Part shown: positions 24,119 to 32,456 of the stretch, in pieces
How the letters are laid out: every line of letters starts with the position of its first letter
Numbering within the stretch: the first letter of the stretch is position 1
Assembly: GCA_020024475.1 (NCBI GenBank)
Contig: JAHHTS010000014.1
Span: 1 to 39,389 of the forward strand
Reading direction: 5' to 3'
Origin: Oscillospiraceae bacterium
GTDB taxonomy: Bacteria > Bacillota > Clostridia > Oscillospirales > Ruminococcaceae
DNA: 39,389 bases
Position numbers and translations under genes: made by a program
The notes under the pieces: generated by a model
Database searches by the model: none
The model's input: only the letters and a program-made list of their open reading frames with translations
Told to the model about the DNA's origin: nothing

Positions 24119-24147
24119 ATTATAGTACAAAACCACTTAAAAAACAT
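24119..24147 (-). promoter_or_regulatory. Probable promoter of the cysteine-rich protein gene
   Basis: TATAAT (24124-24119 on the minus strand) with a weak ATGTTT -35 (24147-24142) at 17 bp. The -35 overlaps one copy of the repeat AACATAAGTTGT. Confidence 0.4.
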
Positions 24148-24184
24148 AAGTTGTTTAATTAAATAATATTATAACATAAGTTGT
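24143..24184. repeat. Two 12-bp direct repeats, 30 bp apart
   Basis: AACATAAGTTGT occurs at 24143-24154 and again at 24173-24184, a spacing close to three helical turns. They lie upstream of the cysteine-rich protein gene (minus) and of the ThrE-like genes (plus), so they may be regulator binding sites. Each contains AAGTTGT, which is also the half-site of the operators at 33072-33227. Confidence 0.6.
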
Positions 24185-24289
24185 AAGCTGAATTCCTGAC
24201 TTAATAGTCATTGATATATTGCTAATTAAAATGGCCAATAAAAATAGTATATAATAAAATATAAAATAAATCAATAAATAAGAGGAAAT

Positions 24290-25066
24290 ATGACTACCAG
24301 TAAAAAAACATTACTTGATGTTGCTTGTAAATTAGGCAGATGTATTCAGGAAAATGGTGGAGAAATTTATCGTGTCGAACAAGCTATCGACTTTTTTATG
24401 AGAGCTTATAATATAGACAATGCACAGATTTTTGCCATACCAGCCACTATCATTGTAACTATAAAGGGAGATGATGGAGAATCTATCACGCAACTTGAGC
24501 GTGTTACATCTATTTCACAAAATATGAATAGGCTCAATAAGGTTAATGATTTATGTCGTTGGGTATGCCGGAACACTCCAGATGCTAATGTAATATATGA
24601 AAAATTAAAAACAATAAATAATTCTAAAAAATATTCTAATTTATCAGATATGCTTGCATACAGTGTAGCATCAGCATCATTTTGCTTTTTTTGGGGTGGA
24701 AGTACTTTTGATGCGATAGTTGCATTTATAGCAGGTGCTGCTACAGAACTTTGTCTAAAGTTTTTGAAGAAATTTGAAAGTAATATTTTCTTTTCAAATC
24801 TTCTTTCTAGTATGGTTATAGCAATAATTGCTATTTTAAGTGTAAAAATTGGTTTCGGAAAAGATTTGGATATGATTATTGTTGGAGCTATTATGACATT
24901 GGTACCAGGTGTCGGTATTACGAATATTATGCGTGATATTATTAGTGGCGATGTTATTACAGGAACAACAAAAATCGCTGAAGTACTATTAATAGCTACT
25001 GCAATAGCTATTGGTATAGCATTACCCCTTTCGGCTTATGCCACACTTTGTGGAGGTGTGTTATAA
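24290..25066 (+). CDS. ThrE-type threonine/serine exporter, large subunit
   Basis: A 258-residue protein of the ThrE family (DUF1212). The N-terminal soluble part has the family motif RCIQENGGEIYRVEQAI (about 17-33) and AIPATIIVTI; from about residue 118 there are five hydrophobic segments, including MIIVGAIMTLVPGVGITNIMRDI, a conserved membrane signature. It corresponds to the N-terminal half of single-chain ThrE and is followed by the C-terminal half as a separate gene, overlapping it by one base (TAATG). Such pairs are common in Firmicutes. Export of threonine/serine is by family analogy; the actual substrate is not shown. Confidence 0.88.
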   Translation: MTTSKKTLLDVACKLGRCIQENGGEIYRVEQAIDFFMRAYNIDNAQIFAIPATIIVTIKGDDGESITQLERVTSISQNMNRLNKVNDLCRWVCRNTPDANVIYEKLKTINNSKKYSNLSDMLAYSVASASFCFFWGGSTFDAIVAFIAGAATELCLKFLKKFESNIFFSNLLSSMVIAIIAILSVKIGFGKDLDMIIVGAIMTLVPGVGITNIMRDIISGDVITGTTKIAEVLLIATAIAIGIALPLSAYATLCGGVL

Positions 25067-25524
25067 TGAACTATTTGTTAGCTTTTATTTATGCATCTTT
25101 GGCTTGTGCGGGATTTTGCGTAATGTTTAATTTGCAAAATTACAAGATTGCCGTTTTTGCTTGTATTGGTGGTGGTATAGAATGGGTGGTATGCTTGTGG
25201 TGCGCTGCTCATGGAGGTTCACTAGTTTTCCAAAATCTTATAGCAGCTATAACTGTTGCGGCATACAGTGAGATAATGGCTAGAGTATTTAAAGCACCAT
25301 CCACTGTATTTCTTATTGTTGGTATTTTACCTATAGTACCAGGTAGAGGTATTTATTTTACAATGAAATATTGTATACAAGGAGATATAGAAATGTTTAT
25401 AAAACAAGGATTAGATACATTCAGTGTTGCTGGGGCTATTGCGGTGGGAGTATCACTAGTAAGCTCTGTTGTTAGAATTATATCAGCAAGTAAATATATA
25501 AATAATAAAAAAAGTGCTTCTTAA
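25066..25524 (+). CDS. ThrE-type threonine/serine exporter, small subunit
   Basis: A 152-residue integral membrane protein that matches the ThrE C-terminal half (DUF3815/ThrE_2). I use the ATG at 25066 because GGAGG lies nine bases upstream, rather than the TTG at 25048. Four to five hydrophobic helices are present, with the conserved AAYSEIMARVFKAPSTVFLI and GILPIVPGRGIYFTM (residues about 65-100). Its ATG overlaps the stop of the larger subunit, so the two should be made in similar amounts and probably form one transporter. A terminator overlaps its stop codon. Confidence 0.88.
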   Translation: MNYLLAFIYASLACAGFCVMFNLQNYKIAVFACIGGGIEWVVCLWCAAHGGSLVFQNLIAAITVAAYSEIMARVFKAPSTVFLIVGILPIVPGRGIYFTMKYCIQGDIEMFIKQGLDTFSVAGAIAVGVSLVSSVVRIISASKYINNKKSAS

Positions 25525-25545
25525 GAAGCACTTTTAATTTTATTT
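25510..25545 (+). terminator. Terminator overlapping the end of the ThrE small-subunit gene
   Basis: AAAAGTGCTTC (25510-25520) pairs with GAAGCACTTTT (25525-25535) across TTAA and is followed by AATTTTATTTT. The stop codon lies in the loop. Confidence 0.88.
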
Positions 25546-25625
25546 TACTAAGTAATAACATTATTTAAAAATAAAAATATAAATATAAATAAAAATAAAA
25601 TTTATTTTAATCTATGTAAGATTTT

Positions 25626-26102
25626 TTAAGGCTCTTTGGATTTACAAACATCAACCCAACTGTCAGCCTTACTGTATTGAAAAAGTTCATCAGGAGTAAG
25701 TTCTATGGCACTATTGGAAGATCCACATGCTGGAAAAATGGTAGTAAATCTTCTTATACTTTCATCTATATAAATTCCAATTACACTACTATTGACTGCA
25801 AAAGGACACACACCGCCAATAGGGTGTCCAACAAGTTTAACAACTTCTTCCGGTGCTAGCATTTTTGCTTTTACACCGAAAGTGTGACGATATTTCGCAT
25901 TGTCTATTTTTACATCGCCTGCTGAAATTACTAAAATACAATTATCATCTTTCTTAAAAGCCATTGTTTTTGCAATACGAGCTTCTTCGGTATTAAGAGC
26001 AACTGCTGCAAGGGCTACTGTTGCACTTGATGTATCAAATTCAAGTATTTTATCCTCAATATTAAATTGTTTTAGAAATTCTCTAACTTTTAATACAGAC
26101 AT
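25626..26102 (-). CDS. YbaK/EbsC-family aminoacyl-tRNA deacylase-like protein
   Basis: A 158-residue member of the YbaK/ProX editing-domain family, whose members hydrolyse mischarged tRNAs in trans (for example Cys-tRNA-Pro for YbaK). Visible signatures are EEARIAKTMAFK near residues 39-50, with the conserved lysine, and GHPIGGVCPFA (about 92-102), the substrate-site loop. GGSSN-like C-terminal segment reads ACGSSNSAIELTPDEL. The specific tRNA substrate cannot be assigned. The ribosome binding site is AGAAGG; a strong promoter lies upstream. Monocistronic. Confidence 0.88.
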   Translation of the reverse strand: MSVLKVREFLKQFNIEDKILEFDTSSATVALAAVALNTEEARIAKTMAFKKDDNCILVISAGDVKIDNAKYRHTFGVKAKMLAPEEVVKLVGHPIGGVCPFAVNSSVIGIYIDESIRRFTTIFPACGSSNSAIELTPDELFQYSKADSWVDVCKSKEP

Positions 26103-26134
26103 TTGTTTTGCCTTCTTTTGTTTATTTATGATTT

Positions 26135-26163
26135 ATGATAGCAGAAAATGTAATATTTTGCAA
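26135..26163 (-). promoter_or_regulatory. Promoter of the YbaK-family gene
   Basis: TTGCAA (26163-26158) and TATCAT (26140-26135) on the minus strand with a 17-bp spacer. Confidence 0.65.
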
Positions 26164-26235
26164 GTTTTAGAGATAAAATATAAAAGTATATAGCTATTTT
26201 AATTTACAACTTCATAAAATAACTGAAATATTTGA

Positions 26236-26310
26236 TTTAGGTTAAAATATTGACAAAAAAATAGTTAGTATATATAATAGTTTTATAACCTAATTATTTT
26301 GTTATCTAAT
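26236..26310 (+). promoter_or_regulatory. marR-ABC operon promoter with flanking repeats
   Basis: A perfect consensus promoter, TTGACA (26250-26255), 17 bp, TATAAT (26273-26278). It is flanked by an inverted repeat TTAGGTTA (26237-26244) and TAACCTAA (26286-26293), and a related TTATCTAAT follows at 26302-26310. These could be binding sites for the MarR protein encoded downstream; the promoter itself is clear and the operator role is inferred. Confidence 0.75.
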
Positions 26311-26340
26311 GGTTTTACACTGTTTTAGTAAGGAGATAAG

Positions 26341-26787
26341 ATGAAAAGAGCATTAGTAGAAAAAATCTTTTTCAATATTCGAAAAATATCAAGGAAAAGT
26401 AATTATTTGCAAATTCAGAGTTGTCAGAGTTCGGGAGATTTAAGATTATTAAGAATGATTTCTAATCACTATAATAAAGGAACTACTCCAAGCGAGCTTG
26501 CGCACCATATTGATGTAACACTTCCTACTATGTCACAAAAACTTAATATACTTGAAAACTTAGGTTATATAGAAAGAAAAAATAGCACTACAGATAGAAG
26601 AAAAATTTTTGTCCACATAACTAGTGAAGGAGAAAAAATAGTTGATGAATCTTATCGGTGCTTTTTAGATAAACTTGCTAGTGTATCCGAAAAAATTGGG
26701 GAAGATAAAGTTATCAAGTTAAATAATTTATTAGAAGAGCTTATAGAAAAGCTTGAAGAAGAGATACGGAAAGAGGAGTGTGATTAA
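26341..26787 (+). CDS. MarR-family transcriptional regulator
   Basis: A 148-residue winged-helix regulator of the MarR family, normally a dimeric repressor released by small ligands. The DNA-binding domain is seen in TPSELAHHIDVTLPTMSQKLNILENLGYIERKNSTTDRRKIFVHIT (about residues 50-96, shown in part), with the wing DRRK. Helical dimerisation segments flank it. AAGGAGATAAG precedes the ATG. It is the first gene of an operon with two ABC exporter half-transporters, two bases before the first, a common layout for a locally acting repressor of a drug or metabolite exporter. Confidence 0.93.
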   Translation: MKRALVEKIFFNIRKISRKSNYLQIQSCQSSGDLRLLRMISNHYNKGTTPSELAHHIDVTLPTMSQKLNILENLGYIERKNSTTDRRKIFVHITSEGEKIVDESYRCFLDKLASVSEKIGEDKVIKLNNLLEELIEKLEEEIRKEECD

Positions 26788-26789
26788 TA

Positions 26790-28568
26790 TTGAAACATAT
26801 TAGAAAACATGTTAAGCCATATTTACCATTGCTGATTTCATCAATTATATTCATTGCAATACAGGCTTACTTAAATTTAGTTTTACCTAATATAATGAGT
26901 CAAATTGTTAATGTTGGTATACAAGATTATTCGCAGAAAATAGCTTTGGCAAGTGGTGCTGTTGCAGAATCACTAAAATTGGAACAACAACAATATATAA
27001 TTATTACTGGGGCTAAAATGCTTTGTGTAGCAATTTTTACTGGTGTGGTTACACTGCTTATACAGTATATAAATGCAAAAATGGGCACGGGTTTGGCAAG
27101 AGACTTGAGAAATACTATTTTTTCAAAAATAGAAAGTTTTTCTAGTGCTGAATTTGATAAATTTTCAACAGCCTCATTGATAACAAGAACTACTAATGAT
27201 GTACAGCAAGTGCAAATGATGCTAACGATGGGAGTTAGAACAATAGTCTTTGCGCCACTTATGGGTATTGGTGGTGTTGTTATGGCTATGAAAAAAGCAC
27301 CATCAATGGCATGGATAAATGCATTGAGTGTTATAATGGTTATTGGGTTAATCATGATTGTATATTCATTAGCAGTACCTCGCTTCAAACTTATACAAAC
27401 TTTGATTGATAAACTTAATCTGGTTGCTAGAGAAAGTTTATCTGGGCTTATGGTGGTAAGAGCTTTTTCTACGCAAAAGTATGAAGAAGAGAGATTTGAC
27501 AAGGCAAGTAGAGAATATAAACAAAATAATTTGTTCGTAAATAGAATAATGAGTCTTATGGGACCAACAATGACTTTATTACAAAATATTGTTCCAGTTG
27601 TAATTATCTGGATTGCAGCAGAAAAAATTGCCAATAGTCAGCTTCTTGTTGGTGATATGATGGCATATATTCAATATTCCGGAAATATTATGGGTGCTTT
27701 TATGATGATATCTGGTATTTTTGTAATGTTTCCACGAGCTATGGTTTCGGTAAATCGCATTAGTGAAGTTTTAGATACAGAAAATGTTATTACAGAAAAA
27801 GAAAATCCAGTTATTCTTCCAATAGATAAATGTGAAGTTTCATTTAATAATGTAAGTTTTACATATCCTTTAGGTGAAGGAGAGGTATTAAAAAACATAT
27901 CTTTTGTAGCTAAACCTGGCCAAGTAACTGCCATAATTGGATCGACAGGTTGTGGAAAGACAAGTTTAGTAAATCTTATTTCTCGTTTTTATGATGTTAC
28001 AAAAGGTAGTGTTAAAATTAATGGAATAGATGTTAGAGATATGTCACTTAAAAACCTTAGAGATCTTATTGGATATGTACCGCAAAAAAGTATTCTTTTA
28101 TCTGGTACAATTCGCTCCAATCTTCAATCGGCAAACCAAGAGGCTACCGATGTTGAAATGGAAAAGGCCTGTGAAATTGCTCAAGCGAAGGAATTCATAG
28201 AACGGAAAGAAGAAAAATACGATTATCCTATCAGTCAAGGTGGTACAAATGTTTCAGGTGGTCAGAGACAACGCATAGCAATAGCTCGTGCTGTTATGAA
28301 AATGTCCCCGGTTTATATATTTGATGATAGTTTTTCGGCTTTAGACTTTTCAACAGATTTAAAATTGAGAAAAGCACTAAAAGAAAATCTTAGCAATGCT
28401 ACAATAATTATAGTAGGTCAGCGCGTTGCAAGTATTATGGATGCAGACCAAATTATTGTCATGGATGAAGGCAAAATTGTTGGAAAGGGAACACATAAAG
28501 AGTTAATTAAGCACTGTGAAGAATACCAACAAATTGCTTATAGTCAGTTATCGAAAGAGGAGGTGTAG
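26790..28568 (+). CDS. ABC exporter half-transporter with degenerate ATPase site
   Basis: A 592-residue ABC exporter subunit with a six-helix membrane domain (1-310) and an ATPase domain (345-592). It has Walker A GSTGCGKTS (about 383-391), signature VSGGQRQR (about 487) and Walker B VYIFDDSFSALD (about 508-519). In the last motif the catalytic glutamate is replaced by aspartate, as in the degenerate subunit of heterodimeric exporters such as TM287/288. Translation starts at TTG (26790) with GAGGAG 11 bases upstream; the first residues MKHIRKHVKPY match the family start. It should pair with the next gene product. Substrate unknown; drugs or peptides are typical. Confidence 0.92.
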   Translation: MKHIRKHVKPYLPLLISSIIFIAIQAYLNLVLPNIMSQIVNVGIQDYSQKIALASGAVAESLKLEQQQYIIITGAKMLCVAIFTGVVTLLIQYINAKMGTGLARDLRNTIFSKIESFSSAEFDKFSTASLITRTTNDVQQVQMMLTMGVRTIVFAPLMGIGGVVMAMKKAPSMAWINALSVIMVIGLIMIVYSLAVPRFKLIQTLIDKLNLVARESLSGLMVVRAFSTQKYEEERFDKASREYKQNNLFVNRIMSLMGPTMTLLQNIVPVVIIWIAAEKIANSQLLVGDMMAYIQYSGNIMGAFMMISGIFVMFPRAMVSVNRISEVLDTENVITEKENPVILPIDKCEVSFNNVSFTYPLGEGEVLKNISFVAKPGQVTAIIGSTGCGKTSLVNLISRFYDVTKGSVKINGIDVRDMSLKNLRDLIGYVPQKSILLSGTIRSNLQSANQEATDVEMEKACEIAQAKEFIERKEEKYDYPISQGGTNVSGGQRQRIAIARAVMKMSPVYIFDDSFSALDFSTDLKLRKALKENLSNATIIIVGQRVASIMDADQIIVMDEGKIVGKGTHKELIKHCEEYQQIAYSQLSKEEV

Positions 28569-28571
28569 TTT

Positions 28572-30452
28572 ATGGCAAACGATAATAATAAAGACACATC
28601 TCGTAATAATAATTCAATAAGTCATGTAGGTGTTCGTAGAGGCGGTCGTGGAGGACCAGCTTCTATGCGCGGAGGTGAAAAACCAAAAGATTTTAAAACA
28701 ACATCAAAAAAGTTTTTAAAATATCTAGGGGTTTATAAAATCGGTATAGTTGTTGTCATGGTTATGGCATCACTTTCTAGTTTGTTCAGAATATTGGGAC
28801 CTAAATTTATTGGTGACGCTACCGACGTACTATATAATGCAGTAAGAGAAAGTATAAATACTGGAAAAATAATTATAAATTATGATGCATTACTAAAGGT
28901 CGTTACATCATTAATCGTGTTATATTGTATAGCCTATATATTTTCTGTTATACAAGGTTTTACAATGGCTAGAATATCAAATAATATAACTTATAAGTTA
29001 AGAAAAGATATAGATGAAAAGATTAATCGTTTACCTATAAGTTTCTTTGATGTGACAAGCACCGGCGATGTTCTTTCAAGAATAACTAATGATGTAGATA
29101 CTATCAATCAGTCGATTAGAGAAACACTTACACAGGTTGCATCATCATTCACACTTATGATAGGTACTGTAATTATGATGTTGTCAATTTCTTGGCAACT
29201 GACAATTATTGCTTTTGCGATGATTCCTGCATCAATGATTGTTATATCTAAGATAATGAAAATAAGCCAGCCACTTTATCGTGAACAGCAAAAGTCTCTT
29301 GGTTTAGTAAATGGTCATGTAGAGGAAATGCTATCCAGCCATATTGTTGTAAAATCGTTTAATATGGAAAATAAATCAATTTCTGATTTTGATGTTTATA
29401 ACAAAGAACTGAGAGAAAATGGCTGGAAAAGTCAGGTGGTTTCTCGTATTACGATGCCAATAACAAATTTAATTTCTAATATAGGATATATTTTAGTTTG
29501 TATTATTGGCGCATCGATGACTTCTGGAGGAAGTATAACTGTAGGTAATATTCAGTCGTTTATTCAATATGTAAGAAACTTTAACCAACCAATACAACAA
29601 ATTGCAAATATTACTGTTATGCTTCAGTCAGCTATGGCATGTAGTGAGCGTGTTTTTGATTTTCTTGATGAGAAAGAAGAAGAACCAGACACTCAAAATC
29701 CAAAATCAACAGAAAGTATTGTTGGAACAGTAAAATTTGAGAACGTCAGATTTGGTTATACGCCTGATAAGATTATTATTGATAACTTTAATCTTACAGT
29801 TTATCCTGGTGAAAAAATAGCTATTGTGGGTCCAACAGGTGCGGGAAAAACAACTATTGTCAAATTGCTTATGAGATATTATGAGCTTAATGGCGGAGCT
29901 ATTTATATAGATAATGTTAATATAAAAGATTTTACTCGTAATGATTTACGTGAAATGTTTGGAATGGTTTTGCAGGATACATGGTTGTTTAAAGGCACAA
30001 TACGAGAAAATATTATGTATTCAAACCCAAACGCTACCGAAGAACAGCTTATGAAAGCAGCGGATATAAGCCGAGTGCATCATTTTGTTCAAACTCTTCC
30101 ACATGGTTATGATTTTGAATTGAACGAAGAAACCTCAAATATTTCGCAAGGTCAAAAACAGCTTATAACAATTGCTCGTGCTTTTTTGCAAAATCCTAAA
30201 ATTTTGATTTTAGATGAAGCTACATCTTCAGTTGATACCCGAACTGAAGTTTTAATTCAAGAGGCTATGCACAATCTTATGGCAAATCGAACAAGTTTTG
30301 TAATTGCTCATCGACTTTCTACTATTCGAGATGCAGATAAAATTATTGTTCTTAATGAGGGAAGAGTAGAAGAAATCGGCAGTCACGCAGATCTTATTGC
30401 TAAAGGTGGATTTTATGCCGAACTTTATAAAAGCCAATTTGAAAATATTTGA
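28572..30452 (+). CDS. ABC exporter half-transporter with canonical ATPase site
   Basis: A 626-residue ABC exporter subunit and the partner of the preceding protein. A polar N-terminal extension of about 40 residues contains RRGGRGGPASMRGGEKP, then six membrane helices and the ATPase domain with Walker A GPTGAGKTT (about 419-427), signature ISQGQKQL (about 522) and Walker B ILILDEATSSVD (about 544-555) with an intact catalytic glutamate, followed by the H-loop AHRLST. The heterodimer would thus have one active and one degenerate site. GAGGAGG is seven bases before the ATG, and the gap to the first subunit is three bases. A terminator follows. Confidence 0.93.
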   Translation: MANDNNKDTSRNNNSISHVGVRRGGRGGPASMRGGEKPKDFKTTSKKFLKYLGVYKIGIVVVMVMASLSSLFRILGPKFIGDATDVLYNAVRESINTGKIIINYDALLKVVTSLIVLYCIAYIFSVIQGFTMARISNNITYKLRKDIDEKINRLPISFFDVTSTGDVLSRITNDVDTINQSIRETLTQVASSFTLMIGTVIMMLSISWQLTIIAFAMIPASMIVISKIMKISQPLYREQQKSLGLVNGHVEEMLSSHIVVKSFNMENKSISDFDVYNKELRENGWKSQVVSRITMPITNLISNIGYILVCIIGASMTSGGSITVGNIQSFIQYVRNFNQPIQQIANITVMLQSAMACSERVFDFLDEKEEEPDTQNPKSTESIVGTVKFENVRFGYTPDKIIIDNFNLTVYPGEKIAIVGPTGAGKTTIVKLLMRYYELNGGAIYIDNVNIKDFTRNDLREMFGMVLQDTWLFKGTIRENIMYSNPNATEEQLMKAADISRVHHFVQTLPHGYDFELNEETSNISQGQKQLITIARAFLQNPKILILDEATSSVDTRTEVLIQEAMHNLMANRTSFVIAHRLSTIRDADKIIVLNEGRVEEIGSHADLIAKGGFYAELYKSQFENI

Positions 30453-30465
30453 TTTATTTAAATTA

Positions 30466-30496
30466 AAAAGTCATTCCAATGCTAGGAATGACTTTT
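30466..30496. terminator. Bidirectional terminator
   Basis: AAAAGTCATTCC (30466-30477) pairs with GGAATGACTTTT (30485-30496) across a seven-base loop, with T-rich flanks in both directions. It separates the ABC exporter operon from the convergent sigma factor operon. Confidence 0.88.
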
Positions 30497-30500
30497 AATT

Positions 30501-31757
30501 TTATTCTACCTCAATAATACTTGGATGAATAGCACATACATAGTATGTTGAATAGGATTTATCACTTTCGTTTTGATTTTCTACAAAAAATTCATAAAAA
30601 GGTACAAATAAAACATTATTTTCATTTTTATTATAGTAATAATCTTTATAAACTAGATTTATGTGGCTGACGATTGTTTCATCTGTAACTTCTTTGGAGT
30701 CAAAGGTTATGTATTTTTTGTTATATAAAAGGTTAAGAGCTTCTTTGTAGTTTATGGCGGGTAAATTTTGAATATTATGAGCATTTAAAAAATTTATATC
30801 AATATATGCAATGTATGAATCCGTAACATTATTTTTACATATACAAATATTTGAATTGTTTAATGAAAAATTGAATATATTATCGCTATAGTTTTCAGAA
30901 GTTTCATAAACTTTAGTATGAATTATGGAACTGTCGGTAGCATTTGTCTGACTTAAGTAGGATATGCTGTTATCACTCTTTATAAATTTATTAACTAGAT
31001 TGTTTATAATATCATTTTTGTTTTCTGAATCAATTTTAATATTATTTATAGTTATATAGGCTTTTCCCTCCAATACACTTATGTTAAAACTTCCATTTTC
31101 AAATTCTTTATGGGCTGAATATAAAATGGCATTATTTGATATAGGCTCTAACGAATTGGTGTGAAACTCTTCATTTACAATTAACTCCTTATTTTCATTA
31201 TAATCGTACTTAAGCCATGTAAAGTCTACATTGTTATCTATATCAAAAGATTCGCATACTATATTTATAAATTCAGATATTTGTTCTTTACTCATTAAAT
31301 TTGATTTGTAAATGCTTAATGTTTTAAAAATATCATTAGTTGAATAAATTTGTTCTCTTCCAATTTCTGATGAGTTATTATTTTGATTCAATAATCTATT
31401 TATTGGTTTCTCTTTTTTGGATACTTTAATTTTGTTGTTATCTTCGATAAAACTTAATTCTTTTGAATCGTTTATATTGTACTTTTTACTTAAGTTAAGG
31501 TTACTATTATCTGCTGAAGATTTTTCGTAACCTTTTATAAAAAAATTGTTATTATACAAATAGATTGACATACAAATAATTGCAATAGCAATAAATGAGG
31601 CTATTTTCATGATTTTTATTCTGGTAAAATGTATAGTTTTTTTATAGTTAATGTCTTTTTCAAATTGTTTTTGTTTTAGGAGTAATATTGTTTCTTCTTT
31701 AAAATCTTTACTTGCATTTATATTATCAAGCTCATTTTTATAATCAAACTTGAACAC
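30501..31757 (-). CDS. Membrane-anchored probable anti-sigma factor
   Basis: A 418-residue protein that I do not place in a named family. I choose the GTG at 31757 (MFKFDYKNELDN), which overlaps the sigma factor stop by one base (TAGTG) and has AAAGGAGA eight bases upstream; the longer ATG frame to 31811 lies inside the sigma gene and has no ribosome binding site. A charged 45-residue N-terminal cytosolic segment precedes one transmembrane helix (about residues 50-69, IMKIASFIAIAIICMSIYLY), and a large extracytoplasmic part rich in asparagine and serine follows. There is no HxxxCxxC zinc motif of ZAS anti-sigma factors. The role as anti-sigma is inferred from coupling to the sigma gene and from topology. 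Confidence 0.65.
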   Translation of the reverse strand: MFKFDYKNELDNINASKDFKEETILLLKQKQFEKDINYKKTIHFTRIKIMKIASFIAIAIICMSIYLYNNNFFIKGYEKSSADNSNLNLSKKYNINDSKELSFIEDNNKIKVSKKEKPINRLLNQNNNSSEIGREQIYSTNDIFKTLSIYKSNLMSKEQISEFINIVCESFDIDNNVDFTWLKYDYNENKELIVNEEFHTNSLEPISNNAILYSAHKEFENGSFNISVLEGKAYITINNIKIDSENKNDIINNLVNKFIKSDNSISYLSQTNATDSSIIHTKVYETSENYSDNIFNFSLNNSNICICKNNVTDSYIAYIDINFLNAHNIQNLPAINYKEALNLLYNKKYITFDSKEVTDETIVSHINLVYKDYYYNKNENNVLFVPFYEFFVENQNESDKSYSTYYVCAIHPSIIEVE

Positions 31758-32230
31758 TACAATCTCTCCTTTAATAATTTTTCTAAAGTTTTTCTTCCTC
31801 TTCTCAACCAAGATAGAACTGTATTATTATTTGTACCCATTGAAATAGCTATTTCTTTTATAGTCATATCTTCATAATAAAAAAGATATATAGCAGCTTT
31901 CTGTTTAGGTGGTAAAGTACGTATATATGATAGCATAGAAAATTTTTCATCTATTTCATAAGATTCTAATTCTATTTCCATATATTTGATAGAATCTACT
32001 TTTTTATTCCAAATACTTTTAAGATTGTCTTTACATAAATTAACACAGACTCTTATTAGCCATGCCTTTTCGTGCTCAGTGCTATCAAAAATTACATCTT
32101 TTTCTATAAGTTTTAAGAATGTAGCCTGTACTATGTCTTCAGCATCGGTTGTGTTTTTTGTATAGTGCATACAGATACGCAAGAGCATACTAGAATAGCT
32201 ATTTACTATTCTATTAAAATCTCTGTCCAT
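31757..32230 (-). CDS. ECF-type RNA polymerase sigma factor
   Basis: A 157-residue sigma-70 family member with only regions 2 and 4, typical of the extracytoplasmic-function group. Region 2 is seen in YSSMLLRICMHYTKNTTDAEDIVQATFLKLIE (residues about 10-41) and the -10 binding helix HEKAWLIRVCVNLCKD. Region 4 is LPPKQKAAIYLFYYEDMTIKEIAISMGTNNNTVLSWLRRGRKTLEKLL (about 106-153, in part). I start at the ATG at 32230, seven bases after AAGGAG; the TTG two codons earlier is less likely. Its stop overlaps the start of the membrane partner. The promoter is uncertain: TTGACA at 32279-32274 lacks a matching -10. Confidence 0.93.
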   Translation of the reverse strand: MDRDFNRIVNSYSSMLLRICMHYTKNTTDAEDIVQATFLKLIEKDVIFDSTEHEKAWLIRVCVNLCKDNLKSIWNKKVDSIKYMEIELESYEIDEKFSMLSYIRTLPPKQKAAIYLFYYEDMTIKEIAISMGTNNNTVLSWLRRGRKTLEKLLKERL

Positions 32231-32405
32231 AACCAATCTCCTTATTTAAATACAAGTTTTGTAAATGTAATTATGTCAAATAAAGTTTAGTATGAACTAT
32301 AAATTTTCAGTAAAACACTATATATTTATTTTTCTACTATTATACTATTAAGAATACGAATAATTACGAAAAATACTGCAATACAATGATTATATACTAA
32401 ACAAC

Positions 32406-32451
32406 AAATAGCGCAATACATGAATTTATATTCATCAGTATTGCGCTATTT
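32406..32451 (-). terminator. Terminator after the S24 repressor gene
   Basis: AAATAGCGCAATAC (32406-32419) pairs with GTATTGCGCTATTT (32438-32451). The loop contains a second small hairpin TGAAT/ATTCA. It lies directly behind the repressor stop codon on the minus strand. Confidence 0.75.
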
Positions 32452-32456
32452 TATAA

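Noticed and set aside
26927..27634. Minus-strand open frame of 235 codons inside the first ABC exporter gene
   Set aside because: It lies fully antisense to a clear coding region with Walker motifs, has no ribosome binding site and no family features; it results from codon bias.
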